In this document: positions 43,054 through 54,603 of the stretch, one piece after another
How positions within the stretch are numbered: the first letter of the stretch is position 1
Layout: the number at the start of each line of letters is the position of its first letter
Source: Rachicladosporium sp. CCFEE 5018
Lineage: Eukaryota; Ascomycota; Dothideomycetes; Cladosporiales; Cladosporiaceae
NCBI GenBank assembly: GCA_002077045.2
Contig: KZ111165.1
Location: 88,456 to 152,455, forward strand
Length of the DNA stretch: 64,000 bases
Direction of reading: 5' to 3'
Made by a program: the position numbers and the translations under genes
Notes under the pieces: model-generated
Databases searched by the model: none
Told to the model about the DNA's origin: nothing
The model's input: the letters and a program-made list of their open reading frames with translations, nothing else

Positions 43054-43603
43054 CTTGGCGAGTGTAGGGATTGTAGCTATAGAAGAGATTAGTAAGATTT
43101 TAGCGTGTGAGTGATTAGCTGAGTACTCGCGGGTACTTGCAGTGATGGTCGAGGGCGGGAGTGCTTTGAAGTGATGTCGTCGTAGGTACAGCTTGAGATA
43201 CGAGCGGCGGATGTCGAGGAGGATGAAGAACTAGTCAGGCGTCCATGGTTTGAGATCGAGGCTGTTCATCATGCCTTGATGTGCAATCCATTTGAGCCTA
43301 ACATTAGTAGTTCGGTGGCATTCCGCCTCACCCTCGCTCCTCTTGCTGATCTCGAGCGAGTGAGACTTTCTGTCGCTCGACTTGAGTCCATGCTCGGCCG
43401 TGCGAAGCAGGTCAATGCAGCGGTTCGCAAGCTGGCCGACTTCAGTCTAGGCGAGGTTCCAGAAGCGCTCTTAGGCAAGGAAACTCGGCTTGACTTTTGC
43501 GCAAGGCTCGTCGTATTCCGCCTCAAGGTACGGATGATGGCCTCTGCGCTTGCGATCAGGGTCTGGGTTACAATAGCCTGTCATCCGCTTTGGCGCCATC
43601 CTG

Positions 43604-44061
43604 GTGATTGTTCACGGGCGAAAGACAATCTGTCCGGGTCAAGTAGGCTGTTGCGCTCTTCAATATCGATGCCGCTTCGACGAGAGGCGCGACACGAACT
43701 CCTCAAGCACTTGCGCATTGAGGGTGAGTTCAATCGAAGTGTTTCTTCATGGGAGGGATATCTGCGGCGTGTACATGCAAAGGATCTGCAGATGGTTGAA
43801 GAGACGAGATCTCTTTGCTATGATATAGCTTTTCGCAATCGGTCGGCCATGGAGTTTCGTCTTCAGTCCACGGGACTGCGAGGTATGCGCTTGAGCAATC
43901 TTACAACTGTGATGTTGTATCTGGCGAGTGACGAGGCCGAGCATGCTCGGCAATTCGGGGGCGAGCTACCAGTCCTCTCTTTCGAGACACGCAAAGGAGA
44001 GCTTCACTCCAGCAATGAAAATAACGAGCAGTTTCCGGACTGCCCTATGTGTCCTCGCTAG
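43604..44061 (+). pseudogene. F-box-like gene remnant (copy B)
   Basis: Matches the 3' half of 17119-17970. The repeat region and LxxELR helix are missing, an in-frame TAG replaces the CAG of A (after ERQSVRVK), and one base is lost shortly after. The last ~115 residues (VEETRSLCYD, FGGELPVLSFETRKGELHS, CPMCPR) remain open and well conserved. Confidence 0.6.
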
Positions 44062-44211
44062 CCAGTCCGTCTTTGCAAAAGAGGCAGCGATGAGGTTGGA
44101 GATAAAGTCCCGCCCCTTGAATAAGGTCGCCCGCATGTGAGACAATTTGAAGAAGGCCGGAAACCTTCGAGGAACAGACCTTGGTAGAGAGTTTTAGATC
44201 AAGCAGCAATC

Positions 44212-44516
44212 ATGGCGGTAATCACTAGTGAGGTGCGATGGATTAGAAGTGAGTTGGCAGAGGCTCAAAGCGCTTTACGGCTGTTCAGAGCAGAAGATGA
44301 ACGAACAAGGGCTATCGGAGAGGCAAGCAACTAATGTCTGGTATAGTAAATGCTGGCTAGAGCGAAGAAGCGATTCGGATTGCTAGCGACGGTGAGGACG
44401 AAGTGATTGTATTGAGGACGCCTGCGAGAGAACGTGCTGCGATGAGGCTGGCGAGCGATGCGGCGATGAGAGGAGGTCGTGTGCGGTACAGACCGCGTGA
44501 ATGGGATTCGACTTGA
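44212..44516 (+). CDS. Tiny acidic/helical ORF, possible 88-aa gene (copy B)
   Basis: ATG at 44212 opens 37 codons (MAVITSEVRWIRSELAEAQS...) of coiled-coil character. A GC-AG intron of 38 nt (44323-44360, GCAAGC...GGCTAG, with ACTAA inside) would join it in frame to a second exon (EEAIRIASDGEDEVIVLRTP...) ending at the TGA at 44514. The intron is shorter than usual for fungi. Without splicing only a 40-codon ORF remains. Copy A has a one-base deletion. Tentative. Confidence 0.35.
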
Positions 44517-44746
44517 GCTCGTCGTTGGGGGATGATAGCAGTGAGTCGCTGCTACAGCTTAGTCGATAGCAGCGTATGGCACAGATACATGAAGCTGAGA
44601 AGGTGTGAACATCTGTGTGGGCCGTCAGTCGACTGTTTTGGCGCATCGACATCATTCCTCCGAGGTCAACCCATGGCAATTACTCCCAACCCGTTTGCCG
44701 ATGACCTATGTCACCACTCATCCTCGTCAATGGCTTCGTTCTCGAC

Positions 44747-46765
44747 ATGTTCATGCAGAGATCTCTCACATTGCTCAAACTTGTGCCTCCTTTCCCTTGC
44801 TCTCGGTCATTCGTTTCTTCTTCATTTGGAGTAAAGTCGCGTGCCTTCTCTATTCACTGTTCGAGAATGGGATCCATCCGCCAATCTACTTTCTTCGAGG
44901 CGATCAAGCGACATGACCCGAAATCGATCGCGGTAGTCAACTCGGATTCGGGCAAAAGCTTCACATACGGGTCGCTCTTGCATGATGTGGCGCTGGCGAA
45001 AGAGCGCCTCGTGCAGTCTTCCGGGAAAGAGGGCGGCGACCTTTCAGGTGAACGCATCGCGTTCCTTGTCGAGAATGGCTATGACTATGTAGGTGCGCAC
45101 ATTCCGAACATCAATCTAAAGGCGGTCAAGACAACAGGCTAAGTCGCGACCTTTCTTGCAGTCACTCTCCTTTCCACACTGGCTGCAAACGCCATAGCCC
45201 TTCCTCTTGCTCCGTCATTTCCTGCTCATGAACTCCGCTACATTCTTGATCACAGCGAGGCATTGATCTTGCTCTCGACACCAAGATATGCTACACAGGC
45301 GAAAGACGTGTTGAAGGAGGGACTGGAGAAGACGCCGAAGTTCGCACAATTGGACAAACTCGAGGAGGGATCCCAGGAGATCTCAGATGTCGAGATCACG
45401 GGTACGGCGCAAGATGTGGCGAGCGGCATGATGCTGTACACCTCGGGCACGACAGCGAGGCCAAAGGGCGTGGTCTTGAAAGAGGCGACGGTGGCAGCAC
45501 AAGCAAGCAGTCTGTACAAGGCCTGGGAGTACACGCCGAAGGACCGGCTGCTGCATGTGCTGCCGCTGCATCACATTCACGGCACTGTGAATGCGATCTT
45601 CGCTCCATTGCTAGCAGGCAGCAGCATCGAGTTCATGTACCCTTTCAACGTGGATCACGTGTGGAAACGACTGGCCCTACCCTTCCTGCCGGAAGATCAG
45701 CTGAACGGACATTCTGGACAGACTCGACCAACGCCTATCACATTCTTCACGGCCGTACCGACAGTATGGGCAAGAATGGTGCAGTCGTTCGGCAGCCAGA
45801 CGCCTGAAATGCAGGCAGCCACCAAGACTGCAGTTTCGCGGCAATACCTGCGCCTCAACATCTCCGGCTCAGCCGCGTTGCCAAAGCCAACACAAGATGC
45901 CTGGATCGCTCTCTCGGGTGGCAACACCCTCCTCGAACGCTTCGGCATGACAGAAGTTGGCATGGCCATCTCATGTGGCTTGGACGACAGCGATCGTATC
46001 GATGGCTCAGTCGGCTGGCCTCTGCCTTCTGTCGAAGCACGTCTAGCCGAGACCAATGACGACACAGGCGAAGTATCGATCATACCCATCGGCGGCGAGA
46101 AGTCCGCAGATGGCAAAGAACGCCACGGCGAGATCCAACTCCGTGGTCCTACGATCTTCTCAGAGTACTGGCGCAACCCTGAAGCCACTGCAAAGGAGTT
46201 CACAGATGATGGGTGGTTCAAGACTGGTGATATCGCTGCTCGCCGCGAAGTACCTGGCTCTGGGAAAGGGAAGAGCGGCGACTGGGCGACTGGGCCGGCG
46301 TACTATATTCAAGGACGGAAGTCTGCGGATATCATCAAGACTGGTGGTGAGAAAGTCTCAGCACTTGAAGTCGAGAGGGAACTACTCTCACTGCCTGAAG
46401 TGCACGAGTGTGCCGTGGTTGGGCTACCATCCGAGAGCTGGGGCCAGAAAGTCGCTGCCGTCGTCGTGCTGTCCGAGCTCGGCAAGACTGCTGGCAAGGG
46501 CGGGAAGCAATGGGGTGCCATGGACTTGCGGCGAGCGCTGAAAGATCGGCTGGTGGCTTACAAGATTCCGCAAGATTTGGCTGTGGTGACAGAGCTGAAG
46601 AGGAATGCCATGGGCAAGATCAATAAGAAGGAATTGGTTCCGGAGGTTTTTGGAGATCAGGGTAAGATTCGAAGGCGATCTGAGGTTAACAAGGAGGAGA
46701 GGGAGAAGCTGAAGAGGGAGGTTGCGAAGGAGAAGACTATCCCGGAGAATGGGAAGGCGACTTGA
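44747..46765 (+). CDS. Mitochondrial malonyl-CoA/methylmalonyl-CoA synthetase, ACSF3-like (copy B)
   Basis: Two exons (44747-45092 and 45162-46765) over a 69-nt intron (GTGCGC...TTGCAG), 649 residues, all adenylation motifs intact (YTSGTTARPKG, FGMTEVGMA, GWFKTGDIA, MGKINKKEL). The presequence-like N-terminus is kept but less conserved than the core. The intron is the most diverged part compared with copy A. Confidence 0.86.
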
Positions 46766-47107
46766 TCTTGGCTCGCTATTGGGGCGAGGCGTGTGTACAT
46801 ATGGCTCGACCTTGATTCTGTCGTGGTAGACAGTAATGGCTCGCCGCCATCGATATTGTACATACCCGTAGACTTCTCATGTGCACCAACAGCTTCATTC
46901 GTGCCTCGGCGTTTTCGACTCAACTGCAGCAGCACAACATATATGTAGTGACAACATCTCAACGTATTCGCAGTCGCGCCTTTTTAACACACCGGTAAGG
47001 ATCATCACGAATACCTTTTTACATTCTAAGTTGCGTCGCTCTCATTGCACTCGATATCTAGACCTTCTAGACCAAGTTCCGAATCACCTCCCTCCAAGCT
47101 GAGCAAG

Positions 47108-48019
47108 ATGGCCAAAAGCGTCTTAATAACAGGCAAGCATCGACCCCAACAACCAGTCCTCCTGCCCAATATTCTAACAACACACGCAGGCACATCCTCC
47201 GGCATCGGCCACGCCCTCGCCCGCGAGTTCAAGTCGCGCGGTTACCGCGTCTTCGCCACCGCGCGCTCCACCTCCTCCATTCAAGATCTCGCGGCCCTCG
47301 GAATCGAAACCCTATCCCTGGAAGCCACAAGCCGCGAAAGCATCGCTGCTCTCAAAGCCGAGATCTCCAACCGCACGGATGGCCGCCTGGATCTTCTGGT
47401 CAACAACGCCGGCCGGAACTGCACCATGCCCGCGCTCGAAGCCCCAGACGCCGAAATCGAAGCCACGTTCGCGGTGAATGTTTTCGCTGTGATGGCCATA
47501 TGCCGCGAGTTCGCGCCGCTGCTGCTCCCGACAAAAGGGACGATCATCCAGATCGGCTCCCTGGCGGGCGTGATGCCCTACGCCTTCTCAAGCGTGTACT
47601 GCGCTTCCAAAGCCGCACTACACGCCTACACAGACACCCTCCGCATCGAACTCGCGCCTTTCGGCGTCAAGGTCGTGACCATTATGACCGGTGGCGTGAC
47701 ATCCAACATTGCTCGCACCGACCGGCAACTCCTCCCTGGCAGTCTCTACTCCCCAATCCAGACCGACTTCGAACGACGAATCACCCACAGCCAGAGCGAG
47801 GGCGTGTCGGCGGAGATTTACGCGAAGCGGGTGATTGCGCAGGTTGAGGGGGGGCGGAAAAAGGTTGTGTGGGAGGGTGGGAAGAGCTGGTTGGTGTGGT
47901 TTGTTAGTGGGTATTTGCCACGGTGGGTGCTGGAGAGGGCTATGAGTAGGATGTTTGGGCTTGAGAGGTTGGCGAGGATTGTGAGAGGGGATGGAGGGGG
48001 GAAGGGGAAGGTGATGTGA
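47108..48019 (+). CDS. Short-chain dehydrogenase/reductase, AYR1-like (copy B)
   Basis: Two exons (47108-47132 and 47190-48019) with the same 57-nt GC-AG intron as copy A, 284 residues, TGTSSGIG and YCASK intact. The middle of exon 2 differs from A at many third positions, while its last ~250 bases are almost identical to A, suggesting local gene conversion. Confidence 0.86.
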   Translation: MAKSVLITGKHRPQQPVLLPNILTTHAGTSSGIGHALAREFKSRGYRVFATARSTSSIQDLAALGIETLSLEATSRESIAALKAEISNRTDGRLDLLVNNAGRNCTMPALEAPDAEIEATFAVNVFAVMAICREFAPLLLPTKGTIIQIGSLAGVMPYAFSSVYCASKAALHAYTDTLRIELAPFGVKVVTIMTGGVTSNIARTDRQLLPGSLYSPIQTDFERRITHSQSEGVSAEIYAKRVIAQVEGGRKKVVWEGGKSWLVWFVSGYLPRWVLERAMSRMFGLERLARIVRGDGGGKGKVM

Positions 48020-48391
48020 GGGTGCCGTGGCGTGGAGTGTGAGCGTGGAAGTGTATGTTTGCTGTGGAAATAGAGATGCGATCCGGTGGCCAGGAAGACG
48101 ACGCACGAGAATGTGACGATCCCTGTACGATCAGCAATCGGGGCGGTTGGGGTCTGTGTGTCGCGATGGAGCGCAGTCAAGAAGCAGTCAGAGGCTGAGC
48201 TGAGAAGACCATCGCACGAAAGATCGAGATATGACGAAGACAGAACAGAACGCAGCAAAATACAATAAACTACCAATGCATCAATGCAGTCTCCGTCTCC
48301 TCCTCGCACTCAGCCGTCCACAATTTCTTCCGCGCTGCCACCCAACGAAAACACTCACAACCATCACCACACCCCTCTGCCATCCGACCAC

Positions 48392-49184
48392 CTACTGACA
48401 AGCCGAGAAGCAATTGTCCGCCTCAAGCCAGACGGGAACGCACTTGAGCTGGCCCTTGACAGGGACGGAGTACAAGTTCCTGCATCGCCAGTCAGCAAAG
48501 TCCCACCACATCAGCAGACGGAAAGCCAACTCACCAGCCCCCATGATCCCCAGTAGGACAACTCCACCAAGTGCCACTCCCCGCTTTCCCGCCCTCGGCG
48601 CCATGAAGCAGCGTGCCGTTGTTGGAGATCTTGAACCCCGGCGTGGGCTTGGCGCCTTCATCGCACTGCCACTGCGTGGTAGGCGGCGTAAGGATGCAGC
48701 CGCGGTGCTTGGAGTCGTAGATCCCGCCGCCGTGGATGGGGAGGCAGTAGGAGCCTTGTGGGATGGGTAGATTGAATTGGTTGATGCGGTTCTGGCCGTC
48801 GAAGAGTTGACCGACGATGAGGGGGGAGGGGTGCGAGGGCAGGCCACGGGCGGTGAGGGAGAAGCAGCTTTGAGGTGGAGGGATCAGCTTGCGTTGCTTT
48901 GGCGTTGGGAAAGGAGATGAAGGTTTGAGGTGGTGAAGAGTGAAAGGGTGTGAGAGATGGTGGAGAAGCATGACAATGAAGGGGAAGTGAAGCGTGAATG
49001 AGAACGAAGTGGAAGGTCAGAACGTGAGCGGGAAACGACGCAAAGGTGAGTGATGGAGAACGTACCACTTCCCCTCCGCCTCCTCAGCCCTCTTATCAAC
49101 CAACCCGAGCGGACAAGCCTCACTCTCAGCGAAGACTGGAGCGGCCACCGCAGCGGCGAGAAGGGCGAGCATGGTGATCTGCAT
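48392..49184 (-). CDS. Secreted Cys-containing fungal protein (copy B)
   Basis: Three exons (49184-49066, 48867-48535 and 48479-48392), introns 198 and 55 nt, 179 residues. Signal peptide MQITMLALLAAAVAAPVFA. The mature protein is almost identical to copy A apart from a 3-residue loss in the segment after the signal peptide. Same-length exons 2 and 3 in both copies support the gene model. Confidence 0.72.
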
Positions 49185-49634
49185 GGTGTTGTTGATCGAG
49201 CGGAGTGTGGATCGATTGGCTTTGTTGATCGAGTCGATTGATTCGGATGATTGCTGATGGGAGTCGAAGATTGAAATGCTGTGGAATCGATGTGGATGTA
49301 TTGCTTGATTGAAGATGGTGATGATGAAAGAGAAAAGGAAAGAGGAAGAGAACAGGAGAGAGGGGGAGTTTTGATAGTCGCTGAGGAGAAGGGAGAGGAC
49401 TTGCCTTGATGTTGTGTTGTGGTACGGAGAGGAAGTGACTGTGGTGTTGTGAGGCAAGTCCGTAGCAGAGAGTGAGCAGGAGCATGTGCATTGCCGGACT
49501 GGGTGATGCAGGTGCTCATGACATGGCCCCGAACTTGTGGACCCAGAGTCTGCAATGCTGAAGACCTGTCCATGAGAGTGGGCTCATGAGGTGTGTTGAT
49601 CACTTGGGTATCATATCCGCGTATATATCGGTCT

Positions 49635-51820
49635 TCATTCTGGTGCGACAGCATCCGGTCGCTCATCTTCCGACGCACTCGGGTCATCAACAAGACTCAC
49701 GCCGGCCTCAGCTTCTTGCTCGTCGCCCTCGAAGCCCTCGAAGTCATCGTCTGCCTCCTCGTCCTCCTCGTCTTCTGCACTCTCCAACTCAAGCTCCTCA
49801 TCCTCATCCTCCCCATCTATCTCCGTTGGCGCAGCGGTACTCTCCCCATCATCAACCTCCCCCCTCTTCCTCTTCAACCCCAGCATCTGATCCCTGCCCT
49901 CACCTTTCCCATCCACATTCTTCACGACCACCTTTCCCTCGCCCTCGCCTTGCGGCGGCGCCACGAACCAAGGAATCTTCCCCCGCAAGAAATCGTTGAT
50001 GACCATCTTCGCAACACCATCCACATCAGCCTCACCACCCTTCATCAGCCGTCCGCCTTTCCGAGCAATCATCTCAAGGAAGCGAATAGCCTCGTTCGTA
50101 CGCTGTTTGTCGCTCTTCTCCGCTCCCTCGACAGCAAGATCTTCCCACCCCTTAACATCATACGTCCGCTCAATGTGCCTCGTCTGACACCTCTTCAACA
50201 CAGCCGGAATATACTGCGCCGGATGCTCCACGTTCTCCGTCCTCACCACCCCCCTCAACAGAATCTCCTCCTCCCCATCCTCGTTACTAGGCGGCACACA
50301 CCCGGGACAGTCAATAAGATATATCCTCTTCATCAGCGTGATATACTGCCACACCTTCGTCTCGCCGGGTATAGGCGCGACGGTGCAGACCTTTTTGGCG
50401 CGCAGGGTGTTGATGATGCTGGATTTGCCGACATTGGGGTAGCCGATGAAGCCTACGGAGATTTGTTTGCGGGACTTGTGCAGGGCGGAGAATTGGCGGA
50501 GAAGGGAGATGAGGGAGCCTTTGCCGAAGGAGTTTGTGAGGGAGGCGTGGAAGGCGAGGGTGGGTGTTTCTCGTGATAGTAACTTTACCCAGCGGGCCTG
50601 TGATCGTTGTCAGTACTTGATCGCAGCCATAGTAGCTTAGTCGCAACATGACAAGACGCAGCGGATGGCAGGATTGTGTGTCCCATAACTAAGCTTTCCT
50701 CCACGACATTGCCTCTTGCGAAGCTGGAAGATTGCTACTCATAACAGAGACGGTCCTCGAACCCTAAGGCGAGCCGACGACAAGACGCCGCCGACTCTGG
50801 GCGGGAACGAGGGTTGCTCTGCCACCGTTGTAACAGGTTCCGTTCGTGGGTAGAAAGCGCATCGTGAGACACCGAGCAGAACCTTGACTAGAACAGGTGG
50901 CGTGTGCTGAATGTGATAAGGAGTGGGGATGTTGAGGGATTTGGGGAACATACCGCGACACTCGTCGGCACCAAGTCACACTTGTTCAACAAGAAGAGCA
51001 AGTGCTTGTGTGGTGCCTCTTCTTTGATATACTTCTCGATCGCGCGATTCCTTGTGCCCAGCGGATCTCGGGCATCCAAGACGTGTATCACCACATCCGA
51101 GGAGTCAATGACCTTGTACAGCTCATTCCATATTCGCTTCGATTGGCCTTTGCTGAAGATCGGTTCTCGTGCAGTCGTGAGCGTACCCTCGTTTTCTTGA
51201 AAGTTCGCAACATCATTCACAGCAGTCTCGTCGAAAGTCTGCCCACTGAGTTCTGCAGCCTCTCGCCTGCCTTCTACAAAAGAGTCGAACCTTGTGCCCG
51301 TTGACGCAGCCAGGTCGTCCAACGAGCTCACAGCCAGCTTCGGTCGCTTCCGTTGTGCCTTGGGCCCGAACGTGTCTGCGAACTTCTCGCCCTCAATCCT
51401 GATCTTCGCGTGATGTTGCACCAGCCCATCGACCCTCTCCTTCGATTTATTGTCATGGATCAGGCTCATAGGCAGCTTGTTCTGCTTCAATAAATAGCTA
51501 TACGGATCCTTGCTCTGCGCCTCCACCGCGCCCCGGAACGCCGTCAAAGCATCCTGACTTATGACACGAGTATTCGTGAACCACTTCCGATTCGGCTCTA
51601 TCCTCGCCACAGAAGCGCGATCCCGCGATTGGAACGTTGCAGCTTTTGTGATGTCTCCTGCGGCGTTGCGGGTGGCTTTGCCTTGGTTGAACATGTTCAG
51701 CTGCCTGACCTTTTTCGCATCGCGGTAGAAGTTTTCGCCCTTGACTTTGACGTTGCCCATTCCGTCGGACGTCTTGCCCTGGCGGATCTTGCGAGCGCCT
51801 TCCTTCTTGCCTGATCCCAT
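49635..51820 (-). CDS. NOG2: NOG2/GNL2 circularly permuted GTPase (copy B)
   Basis: Exons 51820-50954 and 50597-49635 around a 356-nt intron of exactly the same length as in copy A; 609 residues. All G motifs (NKCDLVPT, GYPNVGKSS, DCPG) are intact. Differences from A concentrate in the acidic C-terminal tail. The intron carries the snoRNA at 50672-50907. Confidence 0.94.
50672..50907 (-). ncRNA. snR191: H/ACA box snoRNA, snR191-like, inside the NOG2 intron (copy B)
   Basis: Offset by 26079 from copy A. Every stem, guide segment and the H (AGAGCA) and ACA boxes are identical to A; the only change in about 236 bases is one substitution in the middle hairpin. The rest of the intron has about five changes in 120 bases. 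Confidence 0.85.
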
Positions 51821-52022
51821 GATTGCGGTGTTGAAGGGGGATTGTATGGGTAGGAGGGGTACAGTCGAAAGGATTGCGCATAGTAAAATATCTTGCGCAC
51901 ATGCATCAAGTCGAACATTTTACTCCGACCCTAACCCTAAGCTTTCCACTCCCGCGGACTTTCAATGATCTCTCTCTCCATCACGCGAGCATCAATCAGC
52001 AGTTGCTTTCACACACCTTGCA
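51821..52022. promoter_or_regulatory. NOG2/mS26-like divergent promoter with telomere-like repeat (copy B)
   Basis: Same layout as copy A. CCCTAACCCTAA at 51929-51940 is conserved, while nearby bases differ. Confidence 0.5.
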
Positions 52023-52522
52023 ATGCCTCCTCGACCATCCATACCAGTCCCGACACAGCCCTGGACCTGCCCTTCCTGCCGACATTACAGTATCACCCTC
52101 CCCACACAGGCAGTCGGCCCCGAACACCCCCGCTACATCCCCTTCCCGACCCCCCCTCAACAAACCTCCACCCCGCGCAAATGGATGAAAGGTATCCTCC
52201 CCGTCCCCCGCAGCGTCTTTGCTCGGAAGCGCGGAAAGGACGTAGCCAGCGATGACCTCATTGAACGGACTACGCCCGATGCCTTTACCGAGACTGCTTT
52301 CCCCAAAGGAAGTAGAGAGGCGTGGAGGACAAAGGTCGCCGAGCAGCGGAAGCGCAATTTAAGAGAAGGGTTGCGGGAGCTGAAGGAGCGGCAGGTGCGG
52401 AGTACGGCCAACACGCGTGCGCGGCAGGGGAGGGTGCAACGGGAGCGGGACGAGATGGTCGCGAGACCGGAGAGAGAGGATGAGAGATTGACAGCGCCGA
52501 GCCATGGGCTGGATTTGAAGGA
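52023..52522 (+). CDS. Probable mS26 (Pet123-like), 5' part (copy B)
   Basis: Nearly identical to 25942-26441 and cut by the gap at the same base. A few substitutions (for example E to K in the FPxGSREAW segment) show it is a distinct sequence and not a duplicate of contig A. Confidence 0.5.
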
Positions 52523-52622
52523 NNNNNNNNNNNNNNNNNNNNNNNNNNNNNNNNNNNNNNNNNNNNNNNNNNNNNNNNNNNNNNNNNNNNNNNNNNNNNN
52601 NNNNNNNNNNNNNNNNNNNNNN
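52523..52622. other. Assembly gap of exactly 100 N
   Basis: Run of 100 N between contig B and contig C. The sequence after it does not continue the mS26-like gene, so adjacency is not shown by the sequence. Confidence 0.99.
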
Positions 52623-52634
52623 TCTGTAGTCTGT

Positions 52635-52694
52635 GGCCGGCGGAAGGATTGGACACTATAGCGAGTCAGTAGCGAAGCAAACTCTAGGGCGCTG
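52635..52694 (+). repeat. Direct repeat, left copy
   Basis: About 60 bases matching 58283-58341 with about 9 differences (shared core GGACACTATAGCGA and CAAACTCTAGGGCGCT). Weaker similarity may continue: both sides later share GGTTAAAGAG and GATCATGGCA in the same order. The left copy starts about 12 bases into contig C. Confidence 0.7.
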
Positions 52695-53163
52695 CGTATT
52701 ACTTACTGTGCAACGTGAGCATCATACTGCGCCTGGCTCATTTCGTCCATTGTGCGTGCAGGTATGTATGCGGCGTGTGATTAGGACAATGAGGCGATAG
52801 ATGCGGTGATGCGAAGACTGCAATGAGGCGACAGAAGCGTATGAAGACAACACGATGGATGCAAACGGTAGGTGGTAGGTGTCGGTTAAAGAGAATAACA
52901 ACAAAGAGAAGTGAGCCTAGCCTCGCTGTAGACTCGCACGTGCGGGCACAAGTAAGGAAAGAACGACCGTACCACGACACTACCAATAACACTATCAGAG
53001 ATGATCATGGCAAGTGAGTAGCGAAGCAGCAGCGAAGTGATGCGAATGAATATCCGTTGCCATGCCCTCCTATCCCACACCCTGCTCTTAATCATGTAGT
53101 ATCACCTCCGTGTCCTCCGTGCGCGCGTGCGAGGCTCCGCACGAGGCTCACTACGCGGCAGCA
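52695..53163. other. Repeat-rich spacer, no gene supported
   Basis: Contains degenerate continuation of the direct repeat and clusters of the cgaggc word, including two near-copies of a GTGCGCGCGTGCGAGGCTC segment close to 53120 and 53180. Confidence 0.5.
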
Positions 53164-54603
53164 TCACCTCCTTGCCCTCTGTGCGCGCGTGCGAGGCTCA
53201 CTGCGCGGCAGTAGCTCAAGGTGATCCTTAGGGAGCTCCTTATACGAGTCCACGGCCATTGGATTGGCCTCGCTGTGCGCTTCGACGTCGGCCTCGTAGT
53301 GCTCTCTGTACTGTGCCGCTTCATCCACCTCGCTCAGCTCCGGCGAGCTCTGCCTAGAATGAAGTGGCAACGGAGTGTCAAGCTCGACGAAGGGAGGAGG
53401 CTGCGTAGGATTGATCTTTGGCGTCGAGAAGGTGCGCTCCTTCTTAATGCGTAGCGGCGTGTCGAGGTTAATAAAGGCCGGAGGCTGTGCAGGGTTGATC
53501 TTTAGAGCCTTGAAGGTAGGCTCCTTCTTGATGCGCTTGACGAACAGAGAGCCCTCGTCGTCGTCGTCATTGTCAGTATCTTGGCTCGTGGGCTTGCCAC
53601 GTTTGCCTGCACCCGTAGTAGTCTTCTTCTTGGGCGTGGGCTTCTTCTTCGGCGTCAACGAGGCGGTTAGCGAAGCCGGCAGCGAGGCGCCGTTTGCCTT
53701 CTTCTTATTCTCAGGCTTGCGCGGCGTTGGTGTTGGCGGTTGCGAAGCCGGCAACGATGCAGTCCCTGGTTCTTGAATGCCTCGCTGCCGGACTACGATG
53801 CCAATCTCTTTACCGTGCTTCTTGTGGCTATCAAACTTCGGCCACTGCTGTTGGAGAGACTCGCCGACGGTGTAGGCGATTGGCGTGGGGTAATGGTTTT
53901 CGCTGAAGTCGTATTCGCAGAGGAAGTGTTCGTGGTAGTCAGGTAGATTGTATACGTCAAGCAGTGTGCCCTGTGGCCCACGACTAAGGATGAAATCGAC
54001 CAGCGAGGCTCCGGATGCCTCGTACGCCTCGCCGTAGAACGAATCCTTCCATCCAGTATAGAAGATCTCATCGAAGAGCTCATCGCTCCCGTCCATTGCC
54101 GTGTAGATGTACTGTGTGTACACGGCGACCTTGTAGCGATACGACGGTTCTGCAACTCTTACTGGCCTTGTGGCACCGGTGTTCGGCGGAGGGTGGCCTT
54201 GAGCAGCGGCGGCGGCACGGCGACCTGCAACAGTGCCAGCACCGGCGTGGGTAGGTCGACGTTGATCAAATGCGGCCTGGCGAGCGACCTCGACAATTGC
54301 ACGATCCGGAATGGATGGGAAGGCACGCATTCCACTCTGGCCAGTGGTTCTTGCCTCGTGCTGGCCTCGCTGTTAGCTTCGCTAAGGCTAGTATGCACCA
54401 CAACGACTTACTGCTGACTGCGCCGCGATTCGCTGTGGAATAACGTTCGCCTCGCTATTGCTGTTGTGCCGTTGCGGCGCAGGGCGTGCCGGTAGATTTG
54501 GATTGAGTAGCATGCAGGCTCCGCAGCTCTCGTAATCGCTGTACACGTCTGCGTGCTTGAAGCCTCCCTTTGCGCAGTAGACATCCCAGACATTAGACGA
54601 CAT
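53164..54603 (-). CDS. Unknown 462-aa protein beside the transposase
   Basis: Two exons (54603-54412 and 54360-53164), 51-nt intron (GTAAGT...GGCCAG), phase 0. The first exon has a small Cys cluster (VYCAKGGFKHADVY, ESCGACMLLNP) that could bind zinc. The middle domain is acidic and aromatic (ELFDEIFYTGWKDSFYGEAY, YNLPDYHEHFLCEYDF). The rest is basic and low-complexity (TPKKKPTPKKKT, VKRIKKEPTF) with repeated INPAQPPAFINLDTP-like units. The cgaggc word is read through as ASLPAS/TASLTP. I recognise no family. Its closeness to the transposase suggests a companion ORF of the element or a captured gene. Confidence 0.55.

Larger units (their letters stand above)
26542..52522. repeat. 26-kb homologous unit, copy B (contig B)
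   Basis: Second version of 1-26441, same orientation and gene order, 460 bases shorter. It differs from copy A by substitutions, a wholly different spacer downstream of the MFS gene, loss of about 0.9 kb at the F-box-like gene, and separate gene-breaking mutations. Confidence 0.95.

Noticed and set aside
49593..50576. 327-codon ORF antisense to NOG2
   Set aside because: Exact shadow of NOG2 exon 2, low-complexity Leu/Pro runs; not open in copy A.
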